A stretch of 64,000 nucleotides of DNA from Vibrio ziniensis (GCF_011064285.1 NZ_CP049331.1:2418001-2482000), one strand, 5' to 3'; shown: positions 31,033-40,449, numbered from the stretch's first letter. Program-made: numbers and translations. Notes: generated from the letters alone by a model not told the origin.

Positions 31033-32283
31033 TCACCTACAGAGTTCTTCTTGAAGCCATTTTATCGCTAAATCGAGGGATTGCTCATATCCTTGTGTAA
31101 TTGTCTTGCTTTTTATCTGTTTAGCTTTTCCTCCCTGACTAAAAAGTGCCACCAATTGATTGTCTGAATGTGGTGACACCGGATCGCCTTCCAAACCTAC
31201 AGCCAAAATCGGTACTTTTGTTCGTCGGCTGCTTAAGAAGCCTTGTGTTTTCAACGACCAAGCTTTCATTTGACCAGATAAACTATCAATATCGACCGCA
31301 TCTTTACCTAATCGTGAAGCCAATATGTCGAGATACATTTTAGGCATCTGCTTCAATTTGGTTGGAGATGACCACACATCATGTATCGGTGCACCAATCG
31401 CGACACACGCTTTGACTTTTTCCTGCTCTAGAAATGACAGACGAACCATAGCGTTTCCGCCAAAACGGAAACCAATTAGACCAATGCAAAAATGATCAAC
31501 CCAAGGCACATCGGCCAATTGATTAATCACCGCTTGATGCAGACAAGATGTATCTTCAGTCAGCGGCCATTGCGAACTGTGGCCGATAGAAGGCATATCG
31601 ATGGTTAACATTGCAATATCATGCTTTGCCAAGTAGTCACGGAAAAGTCGCCACATGTCAGTTTGCAAGCTATCTAAACCAGCGCTAACAATCACAACTG
31701 GGTGAGGCTTATCTGTATTCGTGAGATGTAAGTAGCCAGAAAATTTCTTGCTCTGATAAGTAAAATCTAATTTTTTAACAGTAAAACTGGTTAACTCAGC
31801 AGCCTCTGAATAAGCCTTGCTTGCTAACACCTGGGCTTGCAAAGCCAAATTATCATTCTTTAAATGCGGATAGCCGGCGATGCTAAAACAGAGCGATGCT
31901 TTAAAGAGTTCCTCTGCAGCAGCGTCACCTTCCAATGCAGAAGATGTTTTTTGATACTGCATACCAAGACGTGTCCATTCAAATGCCCAGTTACCATTAT
32001 GGTAACCCATGACAGTATCAAGCCAGTCATCATCCGTACGTGAATGAGTGGATGAAGCAATACGAGCCAACACTTCTTCTTGCTCGATAGGATTCACCCC
32101 CTGCCATACCCATTGCAGACGGCGCACGTTTCGGTACCAAGAATAGCCTTCTTGCTTTTTCTTGTTTTGCAAAAATTCTAAATTGCTAGGCATGTATTGA
32201 GTCAGCGCCGACGTTTCCTTAGCCTGTTTCCGCTTTACAAACAACGTCTCTGACAAATTTATATTGTTATCTTCTTCAGACAT
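31033..32283 (-). CDS. frsA: Esterase-like protein FrsA (fermentation-respiration switch)
   Basis: This 416-residue cytosolic alpha/beta-hydrolase-fold protein interacts with the glucose-specific PTS protein EIIA in enterics and vibrios. The nucleophile elbow reads GLIGFRFGGNA, with Arg where serine hydrolases have Ser. It is therefore unlikely to use a classical Ser triad. The same elbow is a family trait as far as I recall. Its enzymatic role has been disputed. It is next to crl and gpt, as in other vibrios. Confidence 0.92.
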   Translation of the reverse strand: MSEEDNNINLSETLFVKRKQAKETSALTQYMPSNLEFLQNKKKQEGYSWYRNVRRLQWVWQGVNPIEQEEVLARIASSTHSRTDDDWLDTVMGYHNGNWAFEWTRLGMQYQKTSSALEGDAAAEELFKASLCFSIAGYPHLKNDNLALQAQVLASKAYSEAAELTSFTVKKLDFTYQSKKFSGYLHLTNTDKPHPVVIVSAGLDSLQTDMWRLFRDYLAKHDIAMLTIDMPSIGHSSQWPLTEDTSCLHQAVINQLADVPWVDHFCIGLIGFRFGGNAMVRLSFLEQEKVKACVAIGAPIHDVWSSPTKLKQMPKMYLDILASRLGKDAVDIDSLSGQMKAWSLKTQGFLSSRRTKVPILAVGLEGDPVSPHSDNQLVALFSQGGKAKQIKSKTITQGYEQSLDLAIKWLQEELCR

Positions 32284-32330
32284 AACCCAGTCTCGCTAAA
32301 TAAACGATTTATTTGTTTTATATAGTAATA

Positions 32331-32360
32331 AAAAAAATGACCCAAGAAAGGGTCATTTTT
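32331..32360 (-). terminator. gpt terminator
   Basis: AATGACCC-tttctt-GGGTCATT is followed on the minus strand by a run of seven to eight T. It lies about 55 bases after the gpt stop codon and is nearly symmetric. Confidence 0.85.
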
Positions 32361-32412
32361 AAGTAAATGCTATTTTTCAATAAAGCTGCGTTTAAACACA
32401 AGCTATGAAGGT

Positions 32413-32877
32413 TTATTTGCGCTTACGATTCACTGGTTCAACGAAAGATAGTTGCATATCCCATGGCTGTTCAATCCAAGTATCTTGTTCGATGTCTACG
32501 ATGTACTCATCAACCAACTCTTTACCTGCTGGCTTTGCACATACGGTAACGAACTTAGCTTTTGGATACATCTCGCGAATTTTGCGTGCTGTATCGCCGC
32601 TATCAACCAAATCATCAACGATAAGGAAGCCTTCTCCGTCATGCTCTGGTGCTTTTAGTACTTTCATATCACGCTGGTGATCGTGGTCGTAGCTAGAAAT
32701 ACATACTGTATCTACATAGCGAATACCCAGCTCACGAGCAAGAATAGCTGCTGGTACTAAACCACCGCGGCTAACACCTAGGATACCTTTCCATTGTTCT
32801 GCTGGCATTTGACGCTCAGCGAGTTCACGACAATAGTTCTGCATATTGTCCCAAGTGATAACGAATTTTTTGCTCAT
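32413..32877 (-). CDS. gpt: Xanthine-guanine phosphoribosyltransferase
   Basis: It salvages guanine, xanthine and hypoxanthine using PRPP. It has 154 residues. The PRPP-binding motif is [20 protein letters not shown], and the start of the core is [20 protein letters not shown]. The length matches E. coli Gpt. The neighbouring purine permease suggests a purine salvage pair. Confidence 0.95.
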   Translation of the reverse strand: MSKKFVITWDNMQNYCRELAERQMPAEQWKGILGVSRGGLVPAAILARELGIRYVDTVCISSYDHDHQRDMKVLKAPEHDGEGFLIVDDLVDSGDTARKIREMYPKAKFVTVCAKPAGKELVDEYIVDIEQDTWIEQPWDMQLSFVEPVNRKRK

Positions 32878-32937
32878 TGTAATAAACCTAATTTAATACA
32901 TGTTATGCGTGATGAATTTCACCACGCCATTAAAATC

Positions 32938-34227
32938 TTAAGCGAAAATCAACTTAGCCAAGAAGATAGCAGTCATAAACCACACACTAGCTGAGATCTC
33001 ACGACCTTTACCGCTCAGCACTTTGATTGCGGTGTAAGAGATGAAGCCTAACACAATACCTTCAGCGATAGAGTAAGTTAGAGGCATCAGCAAACAAGTT
33101 ACCACTACTGGAGCTGCTTCTGAAAGATCTCGCCAGTCAACACCTACTAGACCAGACATCATTAAAATAGCAACGTAGAACAGAGCACCTGCTGTTGCGT
33201 AAGCTGGAATCATCCCCGCTAATGGCGAGAAGAATAATGCAAGAAGGAACAAAATGCCAACTACAACTGCGGTTAAACCAGTACGGCCACCAGCAGCCAC
33301 ACCCGCAGTACTTTCTACGAAAGATGTTGTATTTGAAGTACCAAGCAATGCACCGATAGACGTTGCTGTAGAGTCAGCAAGTAGCGCTTTGTTCAAGCGA
33401 GGAATTTTGCCGTCTTTACCGATTAAATTAGCTTTAGTTGCAACACCAACTAGCGTGCCTGCTGTATCAAATAGGTCAACAAACAAGAATGCGAAGATAA
33501 CTGAAATCATACCGATGTTGAAAACACCAGCAAAATCAAGTTGTAGGAAAGTAGGTGCAATGCTTGGTGGAGCAGACATAATGCCATGCCATTGAACGTC
33601 ACCAAAGATGATACCTAAACCAGTGGTAAGCAGAATGGCAATCAATACAGCGCCTTTAATACCGCGGTTAACCAAACCAATAGTCAGGAAGAAACTTACC
33701 GCAGCAAGTACAGGAGAAAGGCTAGTAAAATCACCTACTGATACTAATGTCGCTGGGTTATCTACAACGATTTTTGCATTTTGCAGAGCAATAAATGCCA
33801 AGAACAGACCGATACCAGCAGAGATACCCGTTCTTAGAGACATTGGAATGGAGTTAATAATCCATTCACGAATCTTAAACAGGCTCAAAATAATGAAAAG
33901 CACACCAGAGCAGAATACAGCGGCTAGTGCTACTTGCCATGTATAACCCATTCCAAGTACAACAGAATAAGTGAAGAAAGCGTTTAAGCCCATGCCAGGC
34001 GCTTGAGCGATTGGGTAGTTAGCAACAAAACCCATGATGAAACAGCCAATTGCTGCTGCTAAACAGGTTGCCACAAATACTGCACCCTGATCCATGCCAG
34101 TTGCAGATAAAATAGCAGGGTTTACAAAAATAATGTAAGCCATTGTCAGGAATGTAGTTACACCTGCAATGATCTCAGTGCGCAGGTTTGTGCTGTTTTC
34201 ACTGAGTTTAAAGAGCCTTTCCAGCAT
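32938..34227 (-). CDS. NCS2-family purine permease (AzgA type)
   Basis: This 429-residue transporter has about 12-14 membrane segments. The N terminus LRTEIIAGVTTFLTMAYIIF and the motifs NYPIAQAPGMGLNAFFTY and TATSIGALLGTSNTTSFVES place it in the AzgA branch, which carries adenine, hypoxanthine or guanine. It is upstream of gpt in the same direction with a 60-bp gap. A PurR-like box lies just upstream. The exact substrate cannot be read from sequence. Confidence 0.9.
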   Translation of the reverse strand: MLERLFKLSENSTNLRTEIIAGVTTFLTMAYIIFVNPAILSATGMDQGAVFVATCLAAAIGCFIMGFVANYPIAQAPGMGLNAFFTYSVVLGMGYTWQVALAAVFCSGVLFIILSLFKIREWIINSIPMSLRTGISAGIGLFLAFIALQNAKIVVDNPATLVSVGDFTSLSPVLAAVSFFLTIGLVNRGIKGAVLIAILLTTGLGIIFGDVQWHGIMSAPPSIAPTFLQLDFAGVFNIGMISVIFAFLFVDLFDTAGTLVGVATKANLIGKDGKIPRLNKALLADSTATSIGALLGTSNTTSFVESTAGVAAGGRTGLTAVVVGILFLLALFFSPLAGMIPAYATAGALFYVAILMMSGLVGVDWRDLSEAAPVVVTCLLMPLTYSIAEGIVLGFISYTAIKVLSGKGREISASVWFMTAIFLAKLIFA

Positions 34228-34249
34228 GATCGAGTCCTAATAAAGGTAA

Positions 34250-34265
34250 AAGTAAACGGTTGCGT
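34250..34265 (-). promoter_or_regulatory. Candidate PurR operator upstream of the purine permease
   Basis: On the minus strand ACGCAACCGTTTACTT matches 13 of 16 positions of the enterobacterial PurR box ACGCAAACGTTTGCGT, including the central CG. It lies about 23 bases upstream of the permease start. Confidence 0.5.
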
Positions 34266-34433
34266 AATCGATTGGGCGCAAATTATAAAGACATCGGATC
34301 ACAAATTCCAGACCGAATTTATGCTGATTTCAAAAGTATGTATAGGAAATTATGCAAGAAAGGTCATAAAGAAGCAGTATATTTTACTTACAAATAGATA
34401 CATTGTTAAAATAATGTAACACCACCACAATAA

Positions 34434-34463
34434 CTCTACCTATGAGTATTAACATAGGTAGAG
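34434..34463. other. Perfect hairpin downstream of the TRAP operon
   Basis: CTCTACCTATG and CATAGGTAGAG form an 11-bp perfect stem with an eight-base loop. It lies about 15 bases after the dctM stop codon. There is no T run on the minus strand, so it may stabilise the mRNA 3' end instead of being a standard intrinsic terminator. Confidence 0.6.
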
Positions 34464-34478
34464 CATGGGATGGTTATA

Positions 34479-35798
34479 TCAAACCATGACCTTATTAGGC
34501 AGCCACGTGACAATGTCCGGAAATAACATACAGATGATAAGCACTAGCAATTGAACCAATATAAATGGTGTTACTGACTTATACAGATCCATCATGGTTA
34601 TGCCTTTGGGAGCAATTCCTTTCAAATAAAACAACGCAAAGCCATAAGGAGGGGTCTGGACAGCGATAACAATATTTAAAATCATCAGTACACCAAACCA
34701 AATAGGATCATAGCCAAGAGCAACCGCCACTGGTGTGAATATAGGAGCACACATCAGTACGATGATGAACTCATCAATAATGAATCCTAAAAGCAGCATG
34801 ATAACCTGAAACATCATGATGATAACGATAGGTGGTAAATCTAGATCTCGAGTGAACCCTGATACCATTCCCTGTATCCCCATCAGCAGATGGAAGTTAC
34901 TAAAGACAGAAGCTCCTAATATTATCCACATAGCAACACTGACTAACATTGCCGTTTGCATACCAGACTTCATAAGGATTTCTGGTTTAAAACGCTTAAA
35001 CAGAATAGATAATAGAATGGCGCCAGCAACGCCTAACGCACCAGACTCCGTTGGGGTCGCAATGCCTGCAATAATGCTTCCGAGAACCACAACAATCAGA
35101 GCAAACGAAGAGGCACCATCACGAATCGTTTTGAATAACTGGTAGCCTTTGGGGATTTCAATGTCATTGTCAGAATCAAATGGGGCACGTTCCGGCTTAA
35201 TTTTACAGCTGATTACCACATAACTAATCAATAAAATAATCGTTATGAAAGCAGGCACCATGGCACCAAGGAACATTTTACCTACTGAGTTTTGAGTAGC
35301 GGAGGCAAACATGATCATTGGAATGCTTGGGGGAATTAGAATTCCCAAAGAGCCACCAGCCATAATTACACCGAGAGCCAGTTTCTTATCATAACCGCGG
35401 TCAAGCATAGGCTTTAAAGCAATACTGCTCGACGTCATGATCCCAGCGCCAATAATACCAACCATAGCGCCAATCATTGAGCATACACCGATAACACTGA
35501 TTGCTAGAGACCCGCGCACACGACCAATCATCAGCTGACTAGCATTAAACATTGCATCCCCGATTCCAGAACGGGTAAGTATTTGTCCCATATAGATATA
35601 GAGAGGGATCGCAAGAAGTATGAAGTTAAAAAAGGTACTCTCAACAGTAGTTGGAATAATATTAAACAGTGCCTCCCCCCAAACTAAATAGCCAACCCCC
35701 ATCGCTATTCCGCCCAGAGCTAATCCAACCTGAGCCCCAAGAGCAAATGAGGCTAAAATGCAGCCCAACAGGGTCAAAGTTAACATCTCAATTCCCAT
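34479..35798 (-). CDS. dctM: TRAP transporter large membrane subunit (DctM/SiaM type)
   Basis: This is the sodium-coupled permease subunit of a tripartite ATP-independent periplasmic transporter. The start MGIEMLTLTLLG (439 residues) has an AAGGAGA ribosome binding site. Upstream in-frame codons lie inside dctQ. About 11-12 membrane segments are visible, and the segment GGSLGILIPPSIPMIMFA is a DctM hallmark. It overlaps dctQ by 11 bases. It belongs to the dctP-dctQ-dctM operon, divergent from gabD-gabT. Confidence 0.93.
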   Translation of the reverse strand: MGIEMLTLTLLGCILASFALGAQVGLALGGIAMGVGYLVWGEALFNIIPTTVESTFFNFILLAIPLYIYMGQILTRSGIGDAMFNASQLMIGRVRGSLAISVIGVCSMIGAMVGIIGAGIMTSSSIALKPMLDRGYDKKLALGVIMAGGSLGILIPPSIPMIMFASATQNSVGKMFLGAMVPAFITIILLISYVVISCKIKPERAPFDSDNDIEIPKGYQLFKTIRDGASSFALIVVVLGSIIAGIATPTESGALGVAGAILLSILFKRFKPEILMKSGMQTAMLVSVAMWIILGASVFSNFHLLMGIQGMVSGFTRDLDLPPIVIIMMFQVIMLLLGFIIDEFIIVLMCAPIFTPVAVALGYDPIWFGVLMILNIVIAVQTPPYGFALFYLKGIAPKGITMMDLYKSVTPFILVQLLVLIICMLFPDIVTWLPNKVMV

Positions 35799-36405
35799 TT
35801 GTGCTCTCCTTGTCAAAAACAGAATGTAATTGATCGCTATCAACCTTAAATGGCTGCTCTTCCAATGCTATGTGTTGGTGAACTTCGCCATTCAGCTCGC
35901 GGCCTTTGATCAAAAAGAACAGATTAGAAATCAATTCCGTGGAATACTGGAGGATAAAAATCACAGCAGAAACGGTAATCATCAACCAGAAATGATGCAT
36001 GGCAGGCGCCCATTCGCTCTGTGTTTTGTAGCCGAATTTTAAACTCTCAAAAAACATCTCAGAACAGATTTTCGCCATCACACTTAGAAAACCAATGGCA
36101 ATCACGCCAGTAAACAGGTCAAATACACGACGCGTTTTTTCAGAAACTTTAGCGTAAATAATATCTACGTTGATGTGTGCTTCTTTCTGCTGAGCGTAGG
36201 CACCACCTAAAGCAGAAATATAGCCAAATAAGAACAGTGACGAGTCATAACTCCAAATTGTCGGCTTGTCTAAGATGTAGCGAGCAAAGACTTCGTAGAA
36301 CACAATCGCCGCCAACACAGGAAGTAAATAAGAAACTGAACGTCCGATAAGACCAACAATGTACTTTATGAACTGACAATACTTCAGTAAAAGGGCTTCC
36401 ATCAT
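35788..36405 (-). CDS. dctQ: TRAP transporter small membrane subunit (DctQ type)
   Basis: This four-helix membrane subunit pairs with DctM. It has 205 residues from the start MMEALLLKYCQFIK, preceded by AGGGGA. The longer frame begins inside a terminator hairpin. Family features include FARYILDKPTIWSYDSSLFL, EAHINVDIIYAKVSEKTRRV and the ALGGAYA segment. A terminator-like hairpin upstream should keep its expression below that of dctP. Confidence 0.9.
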   Translation of the reverse strand: MMEALLLKYCQFIKYIVGLIGRSVSYLLPVLAAIVFYEVFARYILDKPTIWSYDSSLFLFGYISALGGAYAQQKEAHINVDIIYAKVSEKTRRVFDLFTGVIAIGFLSVMAKICSEMFFESLKFGYKTQSEWAPAMHHFWLMITVSAVIFILQYSTELISNLFFLIKGRELNGEVHQHIALEEQPFKVDSDQLHSVFDKESTNGN

Positions 36406-36418
36406 ACAAATTTCCCCT

Positions 36419-36453
36419 AAAAAAACAGGTGATCCCCTCCCGGAGCTCACCTG
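36419..36453 (-). terminator. Intercistronic terminator between dctP and dctQ
   Basis: On the minus strand CAGGTGA and TCACCTG enclose a 14-base loop, followed by T7. It lies between dctP and dctQM in the same operon. It would give more of the periplasmic binding protein than of the membrane subunits. Confidence 0.7.
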
Positions 36454-36463
36454 ATTCAATCCA

Positions 36464-37480
36464 TTACTCTTGTTCTAAAATCTCAACAAGTTGTTTTGAG
36501 TATTTGTCTTCACTTGCATACTCTTTTGCTAATGTCAGTCCTGCATTTCTCCATGCTGCAATATCTTCATCTGATGGTTTAGGGCTCCATTTCAAACCTT
36601 TTGCTTCCATTTCAGCAACTGCTTTAGATTCCCATAGTTTAGATTTCGACATTTGTTCTTGAGCATGAACAGCCGTGGCTGCTTTTACAATCGCTTGCAA
36701 ATCTGCTGGCAGTTTCTTCCACTCTTTCTGATTGACAACGATAGGCAGAACCTGGGCACCAGCAAGCGGTACTGGGTACATGTATTTCGCCACTTCCACA
36801 TGGTTACCATCGCGGTGGTCAATCATATTTGAACCGATAGAACCATCGATAACCCCTGTTGCTAAAGAGGTGTAAATTTCACTCCATGCCAATGACACTG
36901 GTGCTGCACCAAGATTACGCAAGAACTTACCGTAGGCACCCGGCGCACGGATTTTCAACCCTTTAAAGTCTTCAATTGAATTGATCGGCTCTTTCGTAAT
37001 GATATAGACCGGAGGCTGAATATAAGGGTCTAACCATGTTAAACCTTGAGAAGCGTAAGCTTGTTCCATGATTTTGCCGAAGCCTTTATCGTGAAACAGT
37101 GTTGTCAGCTCTGCCACATCAGAAGTACCACCCGGTAAACCAACTTCTACAACACCAGCAGGAAACTCACCAGCATGCATAGGCTGAAAAGGAGCACCCA
37201 TAGTAATAAGCCCCGATTTCACAGCACTTAAAATACCGCTAGTACCCACACCTTCACCAGAATACAGCACCTGTACGGCGATTCGGCCATTAGACATCGC
37301 TTCAATGTTTTTCGCTAAATCTTCATAGACCTCACCAAAGGCGGTACCACGGCCATAAAGGTTCGCAAATCGCCAGTTATATTCAGCTGCCATGCTGGCG
37401 GCGGAAGTCACTAATGCGCTGACACCAATGGCCGCTGCGAATGCGACTTTGGCTAGTTTATTTCCTTTCATTCCTAGCAT
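36464..37480 (-). CDS. dctP: TRAP transporter periplasmic solute-binding protein (DctP type)
   Basis: This 338-residue secreted protein has a signal peptide ending near ASMAAEYNW. The DctP core includes EAMSNGRIAVQVLYSGEGVG and GLKIRAPGAYGKFLRNLGA. Arg178 (precursor numbering) in KIRAPG is the residue that binds substrate carboxylate in this family. SLATGVIDGSIG is also typical. Divergent gabD-gabT genes suggest the substrate is GABA or a compound broken down through GABA. That is inference from context, not from the binding site. Confidence 0.92.
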   Translation of the reverse strand: MLGMKGNKLAKVAFAAAIGVSALVTSAASMAAEYNWRFANLYGRGTAFGEVYEDLAKNIEAMSNGRIAVQVLYSGEGVGTSGILSAVKSGLITMGAPFQPMHAGEFPAGVVEVGLPGGTSDVAELTTLFHDKGFGKIMEQAYASQGLTWLDPYIQPPVYIITKEPINSIEDFKGLKIRAPGAYGKFLRNLGAAPVSLAWSEIYTSLATGVIDGSIGSNMIDHRDGNHVEVAKYMYPVPLAGAQVLPIVVNQKEWKKLPADLQAIVKAATAVHAQEQMSKSKLWESKAVAEMEAKGLKWSPKPSDEDIAAWRNAGLTLAKEYASEDKYSKQLVEILEQE

Positions 37481-37567
37481 AAAGAATCCCTCTTCATTTG
37501 CATTGTTACACTTTTGTTAGTGATTTATGTCTGAGATAAATATGAAGAACGGATTTGGAATGTGACA

Positions 37568-37641
37568 GTGCCAGTAAGGAAGTTGTTATGGTACCAGCAA
37601 GAAATTATTAGCTGGTACCACAGTTTTGACACAACTGGTAC
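37568..37641. promoter_or_regulatory. Symmetric four-half-site operator in the TRAP/gab divergent promoter region
   Basis: Two direct GTRCCAG sites (37568-37574, 37591-37597) are 23 bp apart. Two direct CTGGTAC sites (37612-37618, 37635-37641) are also 23 bp apart. The two pairs mirror each other exactly about 37604.5. The inner sites extend to a perfect 10-bp inverted repeat, TGGTACCAGC/GCTGGTACCA. The probable ligand is the GabR-like regulator encoded at 40534, since MocR proteins bind direct repeats such as ATACCA. Confidence 0.75.
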
Positions 37642-37702
37642 TTAAATCCTGTGAAGTTTTAAGACTACCATGCATACAACAGCCTACAAAAGAGACACAA
37701 AC

Positions 37703-39130
37703 ATGGACCAAATCATTAACAAATCACTCCTTAAAGCAACTTGCCCTGCGAGTGATGATGCGATTGCAATCATTAATCCGGCTACTGATGAAGTTCTTGC
37801 TTATATCCCGTCAGTAGATACCAAAACAATTTGCTCTCTGATCAGCGCTTCTAAACAAGCTCAAATACTGTGGCAGGATAAAAGTGCTGCAGAACGTTCA
37901 GTTATTCTCAAGCGTTGGTACGATTTAATGGTTCAAAATGCCGACGACTTAGCTCGTATCATGACACTAGAACAAGGTAAACCTTTAGCTGAAGCAAAAG
38001 GTGAAGTGATGTATGGGGCTTCATTTATTCAGTGGTTTGCTGAGGAAGGGAAACGGGTTTACGGAGATACGATTCCCTCTCCAACAGGTAATAAACGCCT
38101 GATGACAGTAAAACAACCTGTTGGTATTGCAGCAGCCATTACACCGTGGAATTTCCCTATTGCAATGATTACCCGCAAAGCAGCTCCAGCTTTAGCTGCT
38201 GGTTGCAGTTTCATAGTCAAACCGGCAAACCAAACCCCACTTTCAGCCTACGCAACCGCAGAACTCGCTTATCAGGCCGGATTACCAAAAGACTTATTGA
38301 TCATTGTTAACAATCACTCTTCTGTGGCTGTGGGCGAGATCCTATGTACTCACGAAGACATTAAAAAGCTTTCCTTTACGGGTTCAACTGAAGTAGGGCG
38401 TTATCTGATAAACCAATGTGCAAGCACCATTAAGCGAACCTCAATGGAACTTGGTGGTAATGCGCCATTCATCGTCTTTGATGATGCTGATGTTGAACAG
38501 GCGGTAAAAGGAGCTATTGCTTCTAAATTCCGCAATGCAGGGCAAACCTGCGTGTGCGCGAACCGCTTTTACGTACAAGATGGAATTTACGATCAGTTTG
38601 TCGAAAAGTTCATTGCTGCCGTGTCTGAACTAAAAATGGGTAACGGTCTAGAGCCTGGTGTCAGCATTGGTCCTCTGATTGATATCAAAGCGAAAAAGAG
38701 TGTCCTTAGCTATATAGAAAATGCCGTTAAGCAAGGTGCAAAAATTGCACTGGGTGGTAAAGCTGAACATGGTTTGTTTGTTCAGCCGACCATCCTAACT
38801 GAGGTCACTCAAGACATGGACATTACCCAAACCGAACTTTTCGGGCCTGTCGCACCAATTATTCGCTTCTCAAATGATCAGGAACTGATCGAAAAAGCGA
38901 ATGACACTATCTACGGGCTAGCAAGCTACTTCTACACCGAAAATATCAAACGAGCCTTCACTATCGCGGAAAAACTGGAATACGGCATGGTAGGAATTAA
39001 TGAGGGTCTGATTTCAAATGAAGTCGCTCCATTTGGCGGTGTAAAACAATCCGGTTTTGGCCGTGAGGGTGCAAAACAAGGCATCGATGAATATCTCAAC
39101 ATTAAATATCTCTGTTTCGGCGGCTTTTAA
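37703..39130 (+). CDS. gabD: NAD(P)-dependent succinate-semialdehyde dehydrogenase
   Basis: It oxidises succinate semialdehyde to succinate in GABA breakdown. The start MDQIINKSLLKATCPA (475 residues) has AGAGA upstream. An ATG 11 codons earlier is weaker. Aldehyde-dehydrogenase landmarks are ITPWNFPIAMITRKAAPALA, FTGSTEVGRYL, the general base in MELGGNAPFIVFDDADVEQA and the catalytic Cys in NAGQTCVCANRFYV. The C-terminal APFGGVKQSGFGREG is typical. It is the first gene of gabD-gabT-regulator. Confidence 0.94.
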   Translation: MDQIINKSLLKATCPASDDAIAIINPATDEVLAYIPSVDTKTICSLISASKQAQILWQDKSAAERSVILKRWYDLMVQNADDLARIMTLEQGKPLAEAKGEVMYGASFIQWFAEEGKRVYGDTIPSPTGNKRLMTVKQPVGIAAAITPWNFPIAMITRKAAPALAAGCSFIVKPANQTPLSAYATAELAYQAGLPKDLLIIVNNHSSVAVGEILCTHEDIKKLSFTGSTEVGRYLINQCASTIKRTSMELGGNAPFIVFDDADVEQAVKGAIASKFRNAGQTCVCANRFYVQDGIYDQFVEKFIAAVSELKMGNGLEPGVSIGPLIDIKAKKSVLSYIENAVKQGAKIALGGKAEHGLFVQPTILTEVTQDMDITQTELFGPVAPIIRFSNDQELIEKANDTIYGLASYFYTENIKRAFTIAEKLEYGMVGINEGLISNEVAPFGGVKQSGFGREGAKQGIDEYLNIKYLCFGGF

Positions 39131-39177
39131 TCTTCGCTAGCAACTGACCGATAACCACTGACTAAGGACAATCAATT

Positions 39178-40449
39178 ATGACCAATATGGAATGGCAAAG
39201 CCGTAAGGAAAAAGTCGTCGCTAAAGGTATGGCGAACCTTGCTCCTATTTATGCGGCTAAAGCAAAAAATGCATTAATTACGGATATCGAAGGTAAAGAG
39301 TATATCGACTTTGCTGCAGGTATCGCAGTTAACAATACGGGTCATTCAAACCCTCGTATCGTAGCAGCAGTCAAGGAGCAACTAGAGTTATTCAGCCACA
39401 CTTGTTCGATGGTCACTCCCTACACCAGTTTTGTTGAACTTGCCGAGCAAGTGGTTGATATTGCACCGGGTGACTTCGAGAAAAAAGCCGCATTTCTTAC
39501 AACGGGTGCAGAAGCAGTTGAAAATGCAATAAAATTTGCTCGTGCACATACTGGTCGTAGTGGTGTGATTGCTTTTAAAGGCGGATTTCATGGTCGTACC
39601 AACTTATGTATGGGACTAACAGGTAAAGTGGCACCATACAAAGCAGGATTCGGTCCTTTTCCAAATGAAATTTACCACCTGCCCTATCCCAATCAATACC
39701 ATGGCATTAGCGAAGAACAAAGTTTGTCTGCATTAGCGGATTTATTTGCCTGTGATATTGAACCATCCCGTGTTGCGGCGATCATTTTTGAACCTATTCA
39801 GGGCGAAGGTGGTTTCTACCAAGCTCCCAATACATGGGTAAGTGAACTGCGTAACCTCTGTGACAAACATGGCATTGTGCTTATCTGCGATGAAATCCAA
39901 ACTGGTTTTGCGCGTACAGGTAAGCTGTTTGCTTGTGAATACTTCGATGCAAAACCAGATTTAATCACGATGGCAAAAGGTATTGCAGGCGGTTTCCCTC
40001 TATCTGGCGTTGTCGGCAAAGCAGAAATTATGGATTCAGCTAATCCGGGCGGTATCGGCGGCACTTATGCTGGTTCACCACTAGCTTGTCGTGCGGCACT
40101 TGAAGTTATCAAAATCGTAAAAGAGGATAACTTGTGCGAGCGAGCTCAACAAATTGGTTCTCAATTCAAAGAGATACTGACAGAAATGCAAAAAGAGATA
40201 GCTCAAATAGGTGATATTCGTCAGGTTGGCGCTATGATTGCGATTGAACTCAATGATCCAACAACGGGACAACCACTTGCAGATCTGACTAAACAACTGG
40301 TATTAAAGAGTAACCAGCAAGGTCTTATTCTTCTTTCTTGTGGTGTAAAAGGGAATGTTATTCGCTTCCTTCCACCGTTAACAATTGAACCAGAATTAGT
40401 GTCAAAAGGGCTGGAGATCGTTAAATCGCAACTACAGTCGCTGATATAA
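39178..40449 (+). CDS. gabT: 4-aminobutyrate aminotransferase (GabT/PuuE type)
   Basis: This PLP enzyme moves the amino group of GABA to 2-oxoglutarate, giving succinate semialdehyde for GabD. It has 423 residues. Motifs include FAAGIAVNNTGHSNPRIV, LTTGAEAVENAIKFARAHTG, EPIQGEGGFYQAP, CDEIQTGFARTGKLFACEYF and the PLP lysine in LITMAKGIAGGFPLSGV. It lies 47 bp after gabD. Activity on related omega-amino acids such as 5-aminovalerate cannot be excluded. Confidence 0.93.
   Translation: MTNMEWQSRKEKVVAKGMANLAPIYAAKAKNALITDIEGKEYIDFAAGIAVNNTGHSNPRIVAAVKEQLELFSHTCSMVTPYTSFVELAEQVVDIAPGDFEKKAAFLTTGAEAVENAIKFARAHTGRSGVIAFKGGFHGRTNLCMGLTGKVAPYKAGFGPFPNEIYHLPYPNQYHGISEEQSLSALADLFACDIEPSRVAAIIFEPIQGEGGFYQAPNTWVSELRNLCDKHGIVLICDEIQTGFARTGKLFACEYFDAKPDLITMAKGIAGGFPLSGVVGKAEIMDSANPGGIGGTYAGSPLACRAALEVIKIVKEDNLCERAQQIGSQFKEILTEMQKEIAQIGDIRQVGAMIAIELNDPTTGQPLADLTKQLVLKSNQQGLILLSCGVKGNVIRFLPPLTIEPELVSKGLEIVKSQLQSLI

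Noticed and set aside
31033-32283. FrsA nucleophile Arg taken as a sequencing error or inactivating mutation
   Set aside because: The GFRFGG elbow is, as far as I recall, shared by the family and the frame is open throughout, so it is a normal trait.
37626-37654. A gabD promoter with TTGACA at 37626-37631
   Set aside because: No acceptable -10 box lies 16-18 bp downstream, so the exact promoter cannot be called although the hexamer is perfect.
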